Under the pieces are notes generated by a model, which saw only the letters and a list, made by a program, of their open reading frames with translations, ran no database searches and had not been told where the DNA came from. From Shewanella sp. MR-4 (lineage in GTDB: Bacteria > Pseudomonadota > Gammaproteobacteria > Enterobacterales > Shewanellaceae), in the NCBI RefSeq assembly GCF_000014685.1, contig NC_008321.1:682001-746000 (forward strand): a stretch of 64,000 nucleotides of DNA, given 5' to 3'. Position numbers and translations under genes: made by a program. This document shows, piece after piece, positions 43,890 through 53,705 of the stretch; within the stretch, counting starts at the first letter, position 1; each line of letters begins with the position of its first letter.

Positions 43890-44232
43890 TAATCTGATCT
43901 AGTCGCTCCCTTCGAATGCAGGGAAAAAATATGGGGCCGCTTGGCGAATACGGCCCATATTCTTCCCCCCCTAAGTATGGGGGTTATCCATAAAAGTCTA
44001 AAGCTAAAGCCAACGACTTAGAGTAAAAAACTAACGTGCTTTTGTCCCGAAGTGAGATTTCTTTTGAAGGCGTTAGCTCAATTGAATGTCTTAGACGCAG
44101 TCCAAGCGATTAGTGATGGTTCTAGTTTAAGCCATTTAACTCGAACAAGTTGTAGATAAATCGATAGTGCATTATGTTGTTGATTTAAAATGGATGACAG
44201 ATTTACTCGATCTGCAAGAGTGGTAGGGATGT
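43890..44232 (+). other. AT-rich gap with possible gene remnant
   Basis: This 343-bp stretch shows no intact gene. At about 44068-44160 a frame reads LKALAQLNVLDAVQAISDGS before a stop, which looks protein-like but cannot be assigned; beta-carbonic anhydrase and LysR-type fragments were both considered. It may hold a decayed gene next to the AT-rich hypothetical. Confidence 0.3.
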
Positions 44233-44640
44233 ATGAGTATTAATATTGCGTGGGATGGTGATTATCGTTTTAAAGTGTTAACTGAAGGCGGCTTTACGCT
44301 GAATGTCGACGCTACGAGTCAGCAAGCTCCCTGTCCAACGGAAGTGTTATTGTCGGCTTTGGGTTCATGCAGTGCAACAGATGTTGTTTCATTGCTGCAA
44401 GAGCAAGGCTTTGAGGTTGAGAGTCTACAAAACAATATTACGTTTACCCTAACCGAATCAGAGCCTCGTTTGTATAAATCGGCAAACTTACACTTTGTGG
44501 TATCTGGCAGTGGGTTTCGGGAGACTGACATTTTGCTTGCGGCCCGAGAGGCCGTGGAAAAACACTGCCATGTTTGCCTTATGTTGAGTCCAACAATCAA
44601 TATTACTTGTTCGGCTGAAGTGGGTGAGAATGGCACTTAG
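44233..44640 (+). CDS. OsmC-family protein
   Basis: This 135-residue protein fits the OsmC/Ohr family of thiol-dependent peroxide-handling proteins. The two redox cysteines are in LGSCSATDV (near residue 46) and KHCHVCLM (near residue 113). The substrate is unknown; similar YhfA-type proteins are poorly characterised. Confidence 0.88.
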   Translation: MSINIAWDGDYRFKVLTEGGFTLNVDATSQQAPCPTEVLLSALGSCSATDVVSLLQEQGFEVESLQNNITFTLTESEPRLYKSANLHFVVSGSGFRETDILLAAREAVEKHCHVCLMLSPTINITCSAEVGENGT

Positions 44641-44856
44641 AAATAGATGGAATTGCAAACATCTAGCCTAAACGGTGCGGTAGTGAAGCTCGACTATGCT
44701 TGGGTTCAGGAGTGTAATATGCCGCGCCGCCGAATTCAGATAAGTCTTGAACTCTCTCTTTAAAATCGGTCGTTGTTAGCATTGCTTTAACTATGTTGTA
44801 CGGCGCGCATTGCTATATAACAACCATACCAATTAGGGACATCACAGGGAGGCGAG

Positions 44857-45267
44857 ATGAGCTTTAACTTTGATACCTACCGTTTTAATACCGAAGATGC
44901 GATTCAAGTCTGCGTCGGCGCCTTTGCGCTCGCCGTGCCTATTGGTTTTTCGGAGGAGGCATGGCAACTCGGGGAGACCTTGCCGCTACTGAATCTGCTG
45001 ATGTTATTGAGTCTGTCGCTGCTGTTCCTTGGGGTATTTACTTACCAGAGTGTGTTCCAACAAAACATTCGTCACCGTCTGCCGGTATTTATTTTTCGGA
45101 TTGTTATGGCCTATCTGATTAGCGCCTGTGTGGTGAGTTTGGTGCTCCTTTGCCTCGATAAGCTGCCCTTTATTGATGACCCTCTGACCTCCATTAAACG
45201 GATTATCGTGATTACTATGCCGGCTTCTATGGGGGCGATTGTGGTGGATAGTTTCGATAAGGAATAG
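44857..45267 (+). CDS. Predicted integral membrane protein, DUF2391-like
   Basis: This 136-residue protein has about four hydrophobic helices (around residues 17-33, 42-63, 76-102 and 116-130). It resembles the DUF2391 family of small membrane proteins; the assignment is from memory. GGGAGG precedes the ATG. Function unknown. Confidence 0.7.
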   Translation: MSFNFDTYRFNTEDAIQVCVGAFALAVPIGFSEEAWQLGETLPLLNLLMLLSLSLLFLGVFTYQSVFQQNIRHRLPVFIFRIVMAYLISACVVSLVLLCLDKLPFIDDPLTSIKRIIVITMPASMGAIVVDSFDKE

Positions 45268-45385
45268 CGTGGACTTGATAAAGAGCCGCTCAACTGCTTG
45301 GTGACAACTCATGACTTTTGTCACTGGTGCATTTAGGTTATGTTGCACATACTGGATTAAGAGATAAATTCGAAAAGGACCCGTT

Positions 45386-45616
45386 ATGAACGCAGCAACG
45401 CTTGCATTACTAATCCCTATTTTTGCCATTGTCGGCGGATATACAGTCGCGATTATGAAGATCCGCGAGCGCGGCAATTCGGTCAGTAATAAGCTTCAGG
45501 CCGAAAACCAACTGTTACGCATTGAGCTTGATAAACTGCGCGAACGGGTTGAGGTGTTAGAACAGCTGGTGACCGACGAGAGTTTTCAGTTAAAGCGCGA
45601 ATTTAAGCGAGTTTAG
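45386..45616 (+). CDS. Small membrane-anchored coiled-coil protein
   Basis: This 76-residue protein has an N-terminal membrane helix (about 5-24) and a cytoplasmic coiled coil (KLQAENQLLRIELDKLRERV). The layout resembles phage-shock protein PspB, but no other psp genes are nearby. AAAAGGA precedes the ATG. It ends at a terminator shared with the convergent receptor gene. Confidence 0.7.
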   Translation: MNAATLALLIPIFAIVGGYTVAIMKIRERGNSVSNKLQAENQLLRIELDKLRERVEVLEQLVTDESFQLKREFKRV

Positions 45617-45642
45617 TCGCAGTGATTGCAGACAGATGATTT

Positions 45643-45675
45643 ACAAGGGCAAACTGGGTTTGCCCTTGTTAGTTT
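45643..45675. terminator. Terminator between convergent genes
   Basis: ACAAGGGCAAA and TTTGCCCTTGT form an 11-bp stem with loop CTGGG, followed by TAGTTTT. It can serve the plus-strand gene and probably also the minus-strand receptor. Confidence 0.8.
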
Positions 45676-45684
45676 TACGAGGGA

Positions 45685-47868
45685 TTAAAATTTATAGCTG
45701 TAACCGAGTGTGACCGTTTGAGGCTTTCCGGCAAAAATAGAGCCGTGTACTCGCGTCGTCATATAGGTTTCATCTAAGAGGTTGTCTACGGTTAAGTACA
45801 CTTCCTGACTGTGGGTGACAAAGTAACGCGCCGACAAGTCCACTAAGGTTTTGGCCTCAATCACTTCATCTGCGGGAATAGCGCCTGCACCTGCTTTGGT
45901 TCGCATCTCATCGGTATAACGTGCCGCCACTGTGACTTGCCAGCTCTGCGATTGCACACCTGCTGAAATATACAATTGGTTTTCAGGTAGATAGCTTAAC
46001 TTGTAACCCGCTTCAACTTTATCCCAAGTTTCAAACTCAGATTCGAAACTATTGCCAAACTCGGCATCCGTGTAGGTGTAGGCGAGTTTGACTGGAAAAC
46101 TCATCGCTCCGGTGCGGTTAAACTCGTGGGCGAGGCTGAGTTCGAGGCCTTTGACTTCCACTTCGCCTGCGTTGTACTGGTTGTCGAGTTTAGCGTCATC
46201 ACAACCCTGCGCCGCCGTGCAGTTGCCGTGCATATTACTGTAATCGCTGTAGAAACCGATTAACTCTGCACTAAATGCATCTTGATGGTAGCGAACGCCA
46301 GCCTCATAGTTCCAGCTTTGTTCTTCTTGCCCCTTAGCGTTGCCGGGCGCGGCGGGCGAGAAACCTTTCTGTACCCCAGCCAGAAGTAATACTTGCTCAT
46401 TAATCTGGTAAGTTGCTGATAACGAAGGCAGCAGTGCATTGAACTGGCTTTCAACCTGTTTATCGGGATTCCCCTCGCGGCCGGGGTTCTTCTTGCCCCA
46501 ATCGCGGCGTTGGGTTTCGACATCTTCCCAGCGAAGGCCGGCGGTAATGGTGAGAGCATCTAGGCTGATTTTATCCTGCACATAGGCCGCAAATGCCGTG
46601 GCGCTATCGACACGGTTAGAGTCGGTGCCCGGGACACCACTCTTAGTGCGTAACATGACACTGTTGGCGTCCATTGCATAACTGTCGGCCCATTGGTATC
46701 TGTCCATCTCATCTTCATGGTAGCGAAGACCAAAGGCGAGGTCGTGATCCCCGAGTAACCAATTGAGTTCCGTTTGTATCCCTTGGGCGAGGTAACTGCG
46801 ATTATTGGCTTTGACATTGACCTCAAGCTCAGAGAGCAGACCCGCGTCAAAGTCGGCAGCATTTTGGATCCCTTTGCCACTTAATGATTCGCCACCAACC
46901 TTGTCGGCCTTATACCAATTACGATGAAAATCATTGTAATAGCCAATGCTGCTAAGGCTTAGTGTGTCGCTAAAATCGATAATATGGTTGAGCTGCACTT
47001 GCTTATGCTCTGTGGTCATCTGATCTTTTTGTGAGGCAGAATAGCGACTATAGGGCGAGGCCTGATAATCCGCATCGGTCAGACCCATATAGGTTTCGTT
47101 AGAGGTCTCATCGGCAAATTTCAATTTGAGTTCAAGGGATTGCTGGTATGTGGCCGTGCTGTCGGTGTTAACTCTGACCTTGGCTAAGGCATCATTTTTA
47201 GTAAAGCCAGTGTCGCCGCCGACCGTGTTTATCTCCCTAAATCCGTCGGCTTGATAGCGATAAATCTCGGCCACTGCGCCAATACGTTTGCCTTGTCCGC
47301 CGGCATAGGTGTGTAATTTACCGAAGCCATCTTGGCCTAAGGCCAGATCAATTTTGCCGGCTAATGTCTCTTGAGGAATTTGCCGAGACAGCATGTTAAT
47401 CACTCCACCTGTGGTGCGGGGGCCATATTTTACCGTTGAGCTTCCCTTAAGGATTTCAACCGATTGCATTCTACCTGAGGTGGGGAAGTAGTAAGCCGCT
47501 GGGGAGGCATAGGGGGCGGGAGCGGCGAGAACACCATCTTCCATCACGGTAATCTTTTCAGAACGATTTTGTCCCGTGCCACGCATACCAATGTTTGGGC
47601 GCAGACCATAACCATCTTCTTCTTGAATATAGACGCCGGGCACAGAGGTCAAGGTGCGCATAATATCGGAATATTTAAAGGTTTCTAATTCAGCTTCGGT
47701 AATTTGATGGGCGCTACCTGGCGTGGTATCGAGAGGATTTTTACTGCCGAAAATACTGATCTGTTCTATTTTTGCGGGGGCTTGAGTGGGTGAATTGGCT
47801 TGGGCATTGAAGGCGGTGGTTAATGCGCAGGCCAATATACTGAGGCGTGTAGGGCTAAGCTGGGTCAT
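45685..47868 (-). CDS. TonB-dependent siderophore/iron receptor
   Basis: This roughly 727-residue outer-membrane receptor (from ATG at 47868) has a signal peptide ending near QANS, a TonB box-like segment EQISIFG, a plug (SVPGVYIQEEDGYGLRPNIGMRG) and a barrel ending in YSYKF. The plug is FecA-like, suggesting ferric siderophore or citrate uptake; the ligand is not certain. The ATG at 47868, with GGAGAA upstream, gives a good signal peptide. A Fur box lies upstream, so it should be iron-repressed. Confidence 0.9.
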   Translation of the reverse strand: MTQLSPTRLSILACALTTAFNAQANSPTQAPAKIEQISIFGSKNPLDTTPGSAHQITEAELETFKYSDIMRTLTSVPGVYIQEEDGYGLRPNIGMRGTGQNRSEKITVMEDGVLAAPAPYASPAAYYFPTSGRMQSVEILKGSSTVKYGPRTTGGVINMLSRQIPQETLAGKIDLALGQDGFGKLHTYAGGQGKRIGAVAEIYRYQADGFREINTVGGDTGFTKNDALAKVRVNTDSTATYQQSLELKLKFADETSNETYMGLTDADYQASPYSRYSASQKDQMTTEHKQVQLNHIIDFSDTLSLSSIGYYNDFHRNWYKADKVGGESLSGKGIQNAADFDAGLLSELEVNVKANNRSYLAQGIQTELNWLLGDHDLAFGLRYHEDEMDRYQWADSYAMDANSVMLRTKSGVPGTDSNRVDSATAFAAYVQDKISLDALTITAGLRWEDVETQRRDWGKKNPGREGNPDKQVESQFNALLPSLSATYQINEQVLLLAGVQKGFSPAAPGNAKGQEEQSWNYEAGVRYHQDAFSAELIGFYSDYSNMHGNCTAAQGCDDAKLDNQYNAGEVEVKGLELSLAHEFNRTGAMSFPVKLAYTYTDAEFGNSFESEFETWDKVEAGYKLSYLPENQLYISAGVQSQSWQVTVAARYTDEMRTKAGAGAIPADEVIEAKTLVDLSARYFVTHSQEVYLTVDNLLDETYMTTRVHGSIFAGKPQTVTLGYSYKF

Positions 47869-47910
47869 TAGGTTCTCCGAATCGACAAGGTGCTTGTCTT
47901 TTTTCTTGCA

Positions 47911-47932
47911 AACAAGAATTATTCTCGTTATT
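47911..47932 (-). promoter_or_regulatory. Fur box upstream of the TonB receptor
   Basis: Read on the minus strand, AATAACGAGAATAATTCTTG matches 13 of 19 positions of the consensus Fur box by hand count, with inverted GAGAAT/ATTCTT halves. It sits about 45 bp upstream of the start, where Fur would repress. Confidence 0.65.
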
Positions 47933-48124
47933 GGCCGCAAAGCTTAGTTTTGTTAACTTAAAACCAACTTAAAATTCTTTATCTTTACAAATGTAAGTTA
48001 AATGTTACTTTGTTCGTTACTTAAGGGGGATAAGTCATCGGGTGAGTAAAATACCGAAACTAGGATAGACTCGTTGCACTTTTTATTTTTCGCCCAATAT
48101 TGAGCCACTAAAGATCGAGTTTAT

Positions 48125-48826
48125 ATGTTCCTATCGCCGTATTTTTCTAAGCAAAATCAATCAATTTCTGTTTCTGCACAACAAGCCAGTGACTTCGCCA
48201 AGAAAATTGCCCAAGACTTCAACCCTATCCACGATGTGGGTGCTAAGCGTTTCTGTGTGCCAGGGGACTTGCTATTTGCCTTAGTCTTAACTCAATACGG
48301 CTTAAGCCAGAATATGAAGTTTACCTTTGCGGGTATGGTCGGCGATGGCGTCGAGCTGCAATTCCCCGAACAGGTGAGCGACAGTTTTGCAATCTGCGAT
48401 AACCGCGAGAAAACCTATTTGCAGGTGAGTCGTCAGGGCGAGGTGAGTCGCTGCGACGCGCAAACCGAATCTTTTATTCGCAATTATGTGGCGTTCTCGG
48501 GTCACAATTTTATCGACATTCTGATGCCTTTAATGAAACAGCATCAAGTGATGATTAATCCTGATCGTCCCTTAGTGATTTACGAGAGCATGTCATTCGA
48601 TTTGACCAGCCTCGACTTTGTAGAAGTGAGTTTATCGCTTGTACAACAAGAGCTTAAGATTGACGGTAAGCGTGGCGATGTGACGCTGCACTTTGAGCTG
48701 CACAGCGGTGAAACCTTAGTCGGTACAGGAATTAAGACCTTAGTCATGAGTGGACTACGTGCCTATGATGAGGTGCAAGCCCAGCAAATGTGCGCGGCTT
48801 ATGAAGGGCGTAAAACCGAGTTTTGA
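48125..48826 (+). CDS. DUF3581 protein, hotdog-like
   Basis: This 233-residue protein matches DUF3581, a gammaproteobacterial family. The segment DFNPIHDVGAKRFCVPGDLL (near residue 31) resembles the active-site loop of MaoC-type hotdog hydratases, so the fold is probably hotdog. No substrate is known. It is a single gene, convergent with the chemoreceptor. Confidence 0.8.
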   Translation: MFLSPYFSKQNQSISVSAQQASDFAKKIAQDFNPIHDVGAKRFCVPGDLLFALVLTQYGLSQNMKFTFAGMVGDGVELQFPEQVSDSFAICDNREKTYLQVSRQGEVSRCDAQTESFIRNYVAFSGHNFIDILMPLMKQHQVMINPDRPLVIYESMSFDLTSLDFVEVSLSLVQQELKIDGKRGDVTLHFELHSGETLVGTGIKTLVMSGLRAYDEVQAQQMCAAYEGRKTEF

Positions 48827-48915
48827 TTGGCTGATGCCCGTTAGTAAGTGAGTGTCACCTCAGGCAAAGAGGAAGTTAGAAGGCGCTCATTATCACTTAG
48901 CTCGAGTCAAATCAG

Positions 48916-48968
48916 TTGGGATAACGGCACTTAAGGCGAACAGCACTTAAGATGAGCCGTTATCCCAA
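48916..48968. repeat. 13-bp inverted repeat with internal direct repeat
   Basis: TTGGGATAACGGC (48916-48928) pairs perfectly with GCCGTTATCCCAA (48956-48968). The 27-nt loop region contains CACTTAAG twice. It lies between convergent genes and has no strong T-run on either strand, so it may act as a bidirectional terminator or be a small mobile palindrome. Confidence 0.7.
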
Positions 48969-48981
48969 GCCCTTCGTTTAA

Positions 48982-50280
48982 TTAGTCAATCGAGAGTTGA
49001 GAGACTGTTTCGGCGACATTCTCCGCGCCGGTACGAATATGACTCATCACAGCGGTGACCTCCGCTAATTGCTGCTTGCCTTGCTCGGCGATTCGTTCTA
49101 CCTCATTCATCATACTCGTGGCGCTGGCGGTCAGTTGGCTGTTCTTATCCACCACAGCGGCAATCTCGCCGGTCGATTTACTGGTTCTGGCCGCCAGTTG
49201 GCGCACCTCATCGGCCACTACGGCAAAGCCTCGACCTTGTTCTCCCGCCCGAGCCGCTTCGATGGCGGCATTGAGTGCCAGTAGATTGGTTTGATCGGCT
49301 ATCGCGCTGATCGTCGCGACAATCGCTTGAATGCTCTGGGATTGCTCGTTGAGTTTCAACATGGACTCAGTGGTTTTATAAGTCTGCGCCGCAATCGCGT
49401 TTGAGGTGCTTACCGTCGCGTCTAGCAACTGCACGCCGCGGTTAGCCTGCTCAACCGTGGTTTGCGAGGTGGCGTGGGCGATATTGGCCGCATCTCGGAT
49501 CGCATGGCTCTTGACGATCCTCTGGGTAATGTCGCTGGCGAACTTGATCACTTTTACCACTTTGCCATTGTCATCGATCACAGGGTTGTAGACGGCTTCT
49601 AACCATACTGAATCGCCGTAGGCATTTTTACGTTCAAATAAACCTTTCTTATACTGCCCGCGCTGGAGGTCGTCCCAAAAGTGGGGGTTGTCCTGATGGA
49701 AGTTATCGAAGCAGAAGATCCTATGATGCTTGCCCTGCAGTTGCTCTTTGCTATACCCCATGGTTCTTAGGAAGTTAGCATTGGCATTGAGGATATTGCC
49801 CTCGGGGCTGAACTCGATGATTGCCTGCGAGCGTTGCAGGGCATTAAACAGCGCCGCCTGTGCATCCAGCTGGTATTTATCTTCGGTGATTACCGCCGCG
49901 GTTTTCATGATCTTAGTAATTTTGCCATCCAGCTTGATGGGAAAATAGGTTGCCCTGAGCCAGATCTCTTGACCATTTTTGTGCACGCGAGGGAATTTAC
50001 CTTCCTTCGCCTGTCCTTGTTTTAATTCGCGCCAAAACTGTTGATACTCAGAGGTATTTACGTAGTCTGCTGCGCAAAATAATTTATGGTGTTTACCGAC
50101 AATCTCATCCAGTGAGTAGCCTACAGCCTTCAAAAACAAAGGGTTCGCATCGAGGATGATGCCATCGGGGGTAAACTCAATCGTCGCGATACTCGCTTTG
50201 ATTGAATCGACAACGGCCTCGGCTTCCCTGCGTTTTGTTTCGCTTTCTGCGAGGTCTTTACGTAGTGAAGAATTAAACAC
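48982..50280 (-). CDS. Soluble PAS-PAS methyl-accepting chemotaxis protein
   Basis: This 432-residue receptor has two PAS domains (about residues 20-130 and 145-255; both with FWRELKQGQ/FWDDLQRGQ and 'NPV/YFPI' PAC segments) and an MCP signalling domain (about 285-425) with hairpin tip AARAGEQGRGFAVVADEVRQLAARTS. No transmembrane helix is present, so it senses an internal or redox signal, possibly through a flavin or heme. The start is GTG with AGGAG upstream. It lies directly downstream of ttrA on the same strand. Confidence 0.9.
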   Translation of the reverse strand: MFNSSLRKDLAESETKRREAEAVVDSIKASIATIEFTPDGIILDANPLFLKAVGYSLDEIVGKHHKLFCAADYVNTSEYQQFWRELKQGQAKEGKFPRVHKNGQEIWLRATYFPIKLDGKITKIMKTAAVITEDKYQLDAQAALFNALQRSQAIIEFSPEGNILNANANFLRTMGYSKEQLQGKHHRIFCFDNFHQDNPHFWDDLQRGQYKKGLFERKNAYGDSVWLEAVYNPVIDDNGKVVKVIKFASDITQRIVKSHAIRDAANIAHATSQTTVEQANRGVQLLDATVSTSNAIAAQTYKTTESMLKLNEQSQSIQAIVATISAIADQTNLLALNAAIEAARAGEQGRGFAVVADEVRQLAARTSKSTGEIAAVVDKNSQLTASATSMMNEVERIAEQGKQQLAEVTAVMSHIRTGAENVAETVSQLSID

Positions 50281-50487
50281 TGAATACTCCTGATGAGTGG
50301 GTTAACTCAAAGACGGCGTTGAGTGCCTAAGCTGAGCAAGTTAGACATAGTGTAAATATAGCCATGATTTTACTCGTAAGAGGCGTTACAACGAAACTTA
50401 ATGCTGTGAGATAGATACCAATTATCGTCAAAATAAGATCACGCTGAGGATAAAAAAGAGCGACATGTGTCGCGCTTCAAAGGCGGA

Positions 50488-50523
50488 ATATTTATCCAAG
50501 GCGCCGCTGCAAGCGCCTTGGAT
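50488..50523 (-). terminator. Terminator after ttrA
   Basis: An 11-bp perfect stem (ATCCAAGGCGC/GCGCCTTGGAT, 8-nt loop) lies 12 bp beyond the ttrA stop, followed on the minus strand by AAATATT. It separates ttrBCA from the chemoreceptor. Confidence 0.75.
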
Positions 50524-50535
50524 GGTGAGCCTAGA

Positions 50536-53500
50536 TTAAGCGATTTTCTCTATCTTGGCGGGAAGTCCTTGCCGCGCCGATGCACCGCTGGCCCAGTCCA
50601 CCAGCGGATAGCGCCCATGGCGGCTTGGGTCGAACAGATTCAAGTCGTTCATATTGACTCCGACGCGGATCAGCGGATTGGCGGCAATCTTTTTATCATC
50701 GATGACGATATCCCGCGCGCCTAACTCCTTATGGCCATAACCGTGTTCGATGGCAATGCAGTCGGGATGCACGCCCGCCACACATTCCACCAAGGCCACC
50801 ACACTGCCATTTGGCGTGCTGATCTTGACCGTATCTCCGGTCTTGATGCCAAAACGTGCCGCGGTTTGTTCATTGATGCGCACCGGATTGTTGGGGTGCA
50901 CTTGGCGCAAACGGTCCGAACCTATGCTCATCGAACTCATAGTATGCGACTTATAACTGCTGATCAGCAGCGGCCACTGTGACTTATCGAATGCTTGCTC
51001 CAAGGGTGTGCCGTTGGCGAGCGCAGGGTGATAACGCCGTGGACAGCCACTCATATATTCACCGCTCAAGCTGTTGCGCCGACTGCCGACTTCTGGGTTC
51101 CACAGCATTAAAGGTTTTGGCCAAACCTTGCTGGGGTTGCCCGCCTCGTCGCGACCCGCGCTGATATTCTCAAAGCGGCCGCCACGGGCAAATAAGTAAC
51201 TGACTTTTTTGACCTCTTCGGGTTTGAGTCTGGCATTGAGTTCCGCTTGAATGCGCCCAACACCACTGAAGTACATATCTTCGGCATTGATATCGGCAAC
51301 GGGTTTACCAAGGTAAGCCACGTTCGCCGCGCCGTAGAGCGAGAAATCGGCCGCGCGGCTCAAAGGATGCAAACTGCCATCTGCGGCCTTGATAGCATTG
51401 GCGCCAAAGCCGGGCAGATTAAGTTTTATCGCCACTTGGCTAAGGAAGGACTCCATACAAATCACATCGCCGTCGGCAGTTTTGGCGACCCTCGGCTCGA
51501 CAATCGGCCAGCGCCCGGTGGCTTCTTTGGTGAGCGTACCGTGCCACGCGGCGCTCCAGCCCCAAGATTCATAGGTTAAGGTGTCGGGCACTATGTAGTC
51601 CGACAGCGCCGAGGTCTCATTGATAAAGCTGTCGATGCTGATAAATAGCGATAATACTTTGGGATCTTTTAATTGTTCACCAATGGCTTCGCCGAGACCC
51701 GCCTGGCCATAAATGGGGTTGCCCATATGGTTGATCCACGCCTTGAGTCGATAGGGATAACCGTGCACCGCCGCGGTTAAATGTTCGCCCAGCAGGGGCG
51801 ATGATATGGGGAACCAAGGCTCCTTCGACGGATAGGGCGACTCTCCCGCTTCGATTTTACGGCGGTACTCAGAGGTTTTTTCGTAGGGGAACTTAGAGCG
51901 GGAAAGGAATACGCCCTTAGGTTCGACCATGCCGTCAAAGTCCTGCAAATTGTACCTTGGGCCAGCACCAAAGGCGGGGAAGGTGCCGCCCTTAGCCATA
52001 GCGCCGCCCTTAAGATTTAGGTTACCAATCATGGCGTTGAGCATCATGATCGCCCATGCACTGTAAAAACCGTTAGCACTCATGGTACCGCCGTGGGAAA
52101 TCACCGCCGCCTTAGTGCCGTGATCTGTGAATTTGTGGGCGAGGGCGGCAATTTGCGCCTCGCTGATATCGCATTCCTTGGCGTAGTCGGCCATCTCGAC
52201 GCTGCGCGCGGCTTCACTGAGCAGCTGAAAACTCGATTTCACGCTCAGCTCGCCCTTTGGCGTATTCACGCTTTGCTCAACCTCAAGTTGCGCCTTGGCG
52301 CATTGTCCGGCAGGTAGGATCTGCCCAGTAGCGGCCTCGACAACCAGTGGTGAATCCTGCTCGCCGTAAGCTTTACCTTCGAAGGGCAAGCCGAGATCAC
52401 TGGCATACAAATATTGGCCGTATCTGGGGTGATTTGGCGTGCTGATGATTAAGAAGCTGGCATTACTAAAGCCTCGGTAGCCTGCTGCTTTCGCCGCCTC
52501 GGCATTGGGCGCGGTTAAAAACGCACTGGCGTAGCGCTGGTTATCGATAATCCAGCGCAACATGCCCATGGCGAGGGCGGAGTCGGTTGCGGGGCGAATG
52601 GGCAGCCAAGTATTGTTGCCCGCGCAGGGCTGGTTCGAGGTGTTGGGCAACATGGGCGACACCACCACATAACTGAATTCTCGCCCATCGACCCGAGCGT
52701 TGGCCAACTGCCGTGCTTGGCGTTTAAAAGGATTGCCCGACTGTTGCGGCGAGGTGCCGATAAACAGCAGAAACTCGCTATTGTCCCAATCGGGCTTAAG
52801 GTGAGCGTACTTTTTTAAATCGTCGAGCAGGGCACCTGCACCTGCGCGATAGGTAAAGCCGCAATAGGCGCCGTGGTTGGCAAAATTTCGTGTACCGAAA
52901 CTATTGAAGGTAAAGCGTTTAATGATGACATCGCGGCCCTCATCCGAAGCGTTCGACACCAATAATTGGTTGGCCTTGGGGCCATATTCAGGATTATTGG
53001 CATCGAGTGGCGTGCTGATATCGCGAATCGCTCTTAAGCCTTCGACATGGCCTTCGCCAAATAAGTCACCGCCATCGACGACCTCGGTCAGCAGTTGCTC
53101 GAAACTAATGCTTTGCCATTGACCACTGCCGCGTGGCCCGACCCGTTTAAGGCATTGGGTGACGCGATAGGGACTATCTAGTTGTTCTAACATGGCATTG
53201 CCACGGGCGCAGGCGGTAGAGCGCCCCTGTAAGCCCTGCTCCTGATAGGCGCTTAAACCGACTAAGGCGGTTTTGATCGGGGTATCGAAGTCGATATGTT
53301 CCCGCGCCGAGAGTGGATGATAGGGATTACCGCTGATGCGGAGGATCTTATCTGTTTTATTATCGATACGGGCGCGCACGCCACACTTGGTCCAGCAGCC
53401 GAGACACATGGTATTGGCGATGCGTTGTTCATCGTTGCCAATCAGCTGGCCTGAGGTTAAATCCACTTTATATTCAGGGGCTAGCGAATTGCCATGGATG

Positions 53501-53643
53501 GGATCTTGGGTGGTTTTGCCTGAACTGCCATTCACGACCCCTTTGCCCATTTGCGCTAAGGTATGGCTGTAACCTGCGGCAAATAATCCCACGCCACCCG
53601 TCACAGCTGCGCCTTTGATAAAACGACGTTTACTCTTATCCAT
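50536..53643 (-). CDS. ttrA: Tetrathionate reductase subunit A (molybdopterin)
   Basis: This 1035-residue catalytic subunit reduces tetrathionate to thiosulfate using molybdopterin guanine dinucleotide. A twin-arginine signal (KSKRRFIKG) directs export. A [4Fe-4S] cluster is bound by C80, C83, C87 and the cysteine of STACARGNA. HGAYCGFTYRAG carries the likely Mo-ligand cysteine. Long stretches (GGDLFGEGHVEGLRAIRD, NASDEGRDVIIKRF) match Salmonella TtrA. The ATG at 53643 with AGGAG upstream is chosen over a longer frame. It is last in ttrBCA. Confidence 0.95.
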   Translation of the reverse strand: MDKSKRRFIKGAAVTGGVGLFAAGYSHTLAQMGKGVVNGSSGKTTQDPIHGNSLAPEYKVDLTSGQLIGNDEQRIANTMCLGCWTKCGVRARIDNKTDKILRISGNPYHPLSAREHIDFDTPIKTALVGLSAYQEQGLQGRSTACARGNAMLEQLDSPYRVTQCLKRVGPRGSGQWQSISFEQLLTEVVDGGDLFGEGHVEGLRAIRDISTPLDANNPEYGPKANQLLVSNASDEGRDVIIKRFTFNSFGTRNFANHGAYCGFTYRAGAGALLDDLKKYAHLKPDWDNSEFLLFIGTSPQQSGNPFKRQARQLANARVDGREFSYVVVSPMLPNTSNQPCAGNNTWLPIRPATDSALAMGMLRWIIDNQRYASAFLTAPNAEAAKAAGYRGFSNASFLIISTPNHPRYGQYLYASDLGLPFEGKAYGEQDSPLVVEAATGQILPAGQCAKAQLEVEQSVNTPKGELSVKSSFQLLSEAARSVEMADYAKECDISEAQIAALAHKFTDHGTKAAVISHGGTMSANGFYSAWAIMMLNAMIGNLNLKGGAMAKGGTFPAFGAGPRYNLQDFDGMVEPKGVFLSRSKFPYEKTSEYRRKIEAGESPYPSKEPWFPISSPLLGEHLTAAVHGYPYRLKAWINHMGNPIYGQAGLGEAIGEQLKDPKVLSLFISIDSFINETSALSDYIVPDTLTYESWGWSAAWHGTLTKEATGRWPIVEPRVAKTADGDVICMESFLSQVAIKLNLPGFGANAIKAADGSLHPLSRAADFSLYGAANVAYLGKPVADINAEDMYFSGVGRIQAELNARLKPEEVKKVSYLFARGGRFENISAGRDEAGNPSKVWPKPLMLWNPEVGSRRNSLSGEYMSGCPRRYHPALANGTPLEQAFDKSQWPLLISSYKSHTMSSMSIGSDRLRQVHPNNPVRINEQTAARFGIKTGDTVKISTPNGSVVALVECVAGVHPDCIAIEHGYGHKELGARDIVIDDKKIAANPLIRVGVNMNDLNLFDPSRHGRYPLVDWASGASARQGLPAKIEKIA

Positions 53644-53705
53644 TACGGACTCCTTAATGCGGTAACTTTTCTTAATGCCAATGCTCTTAATTAGAGTGCT
53701 GTAGC

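Noticed and set aside
44068..44220. Carbonic anhydrase or LysR pseudogene
   Set aside because: The short similarity fits both families about equally and is too weak to call.
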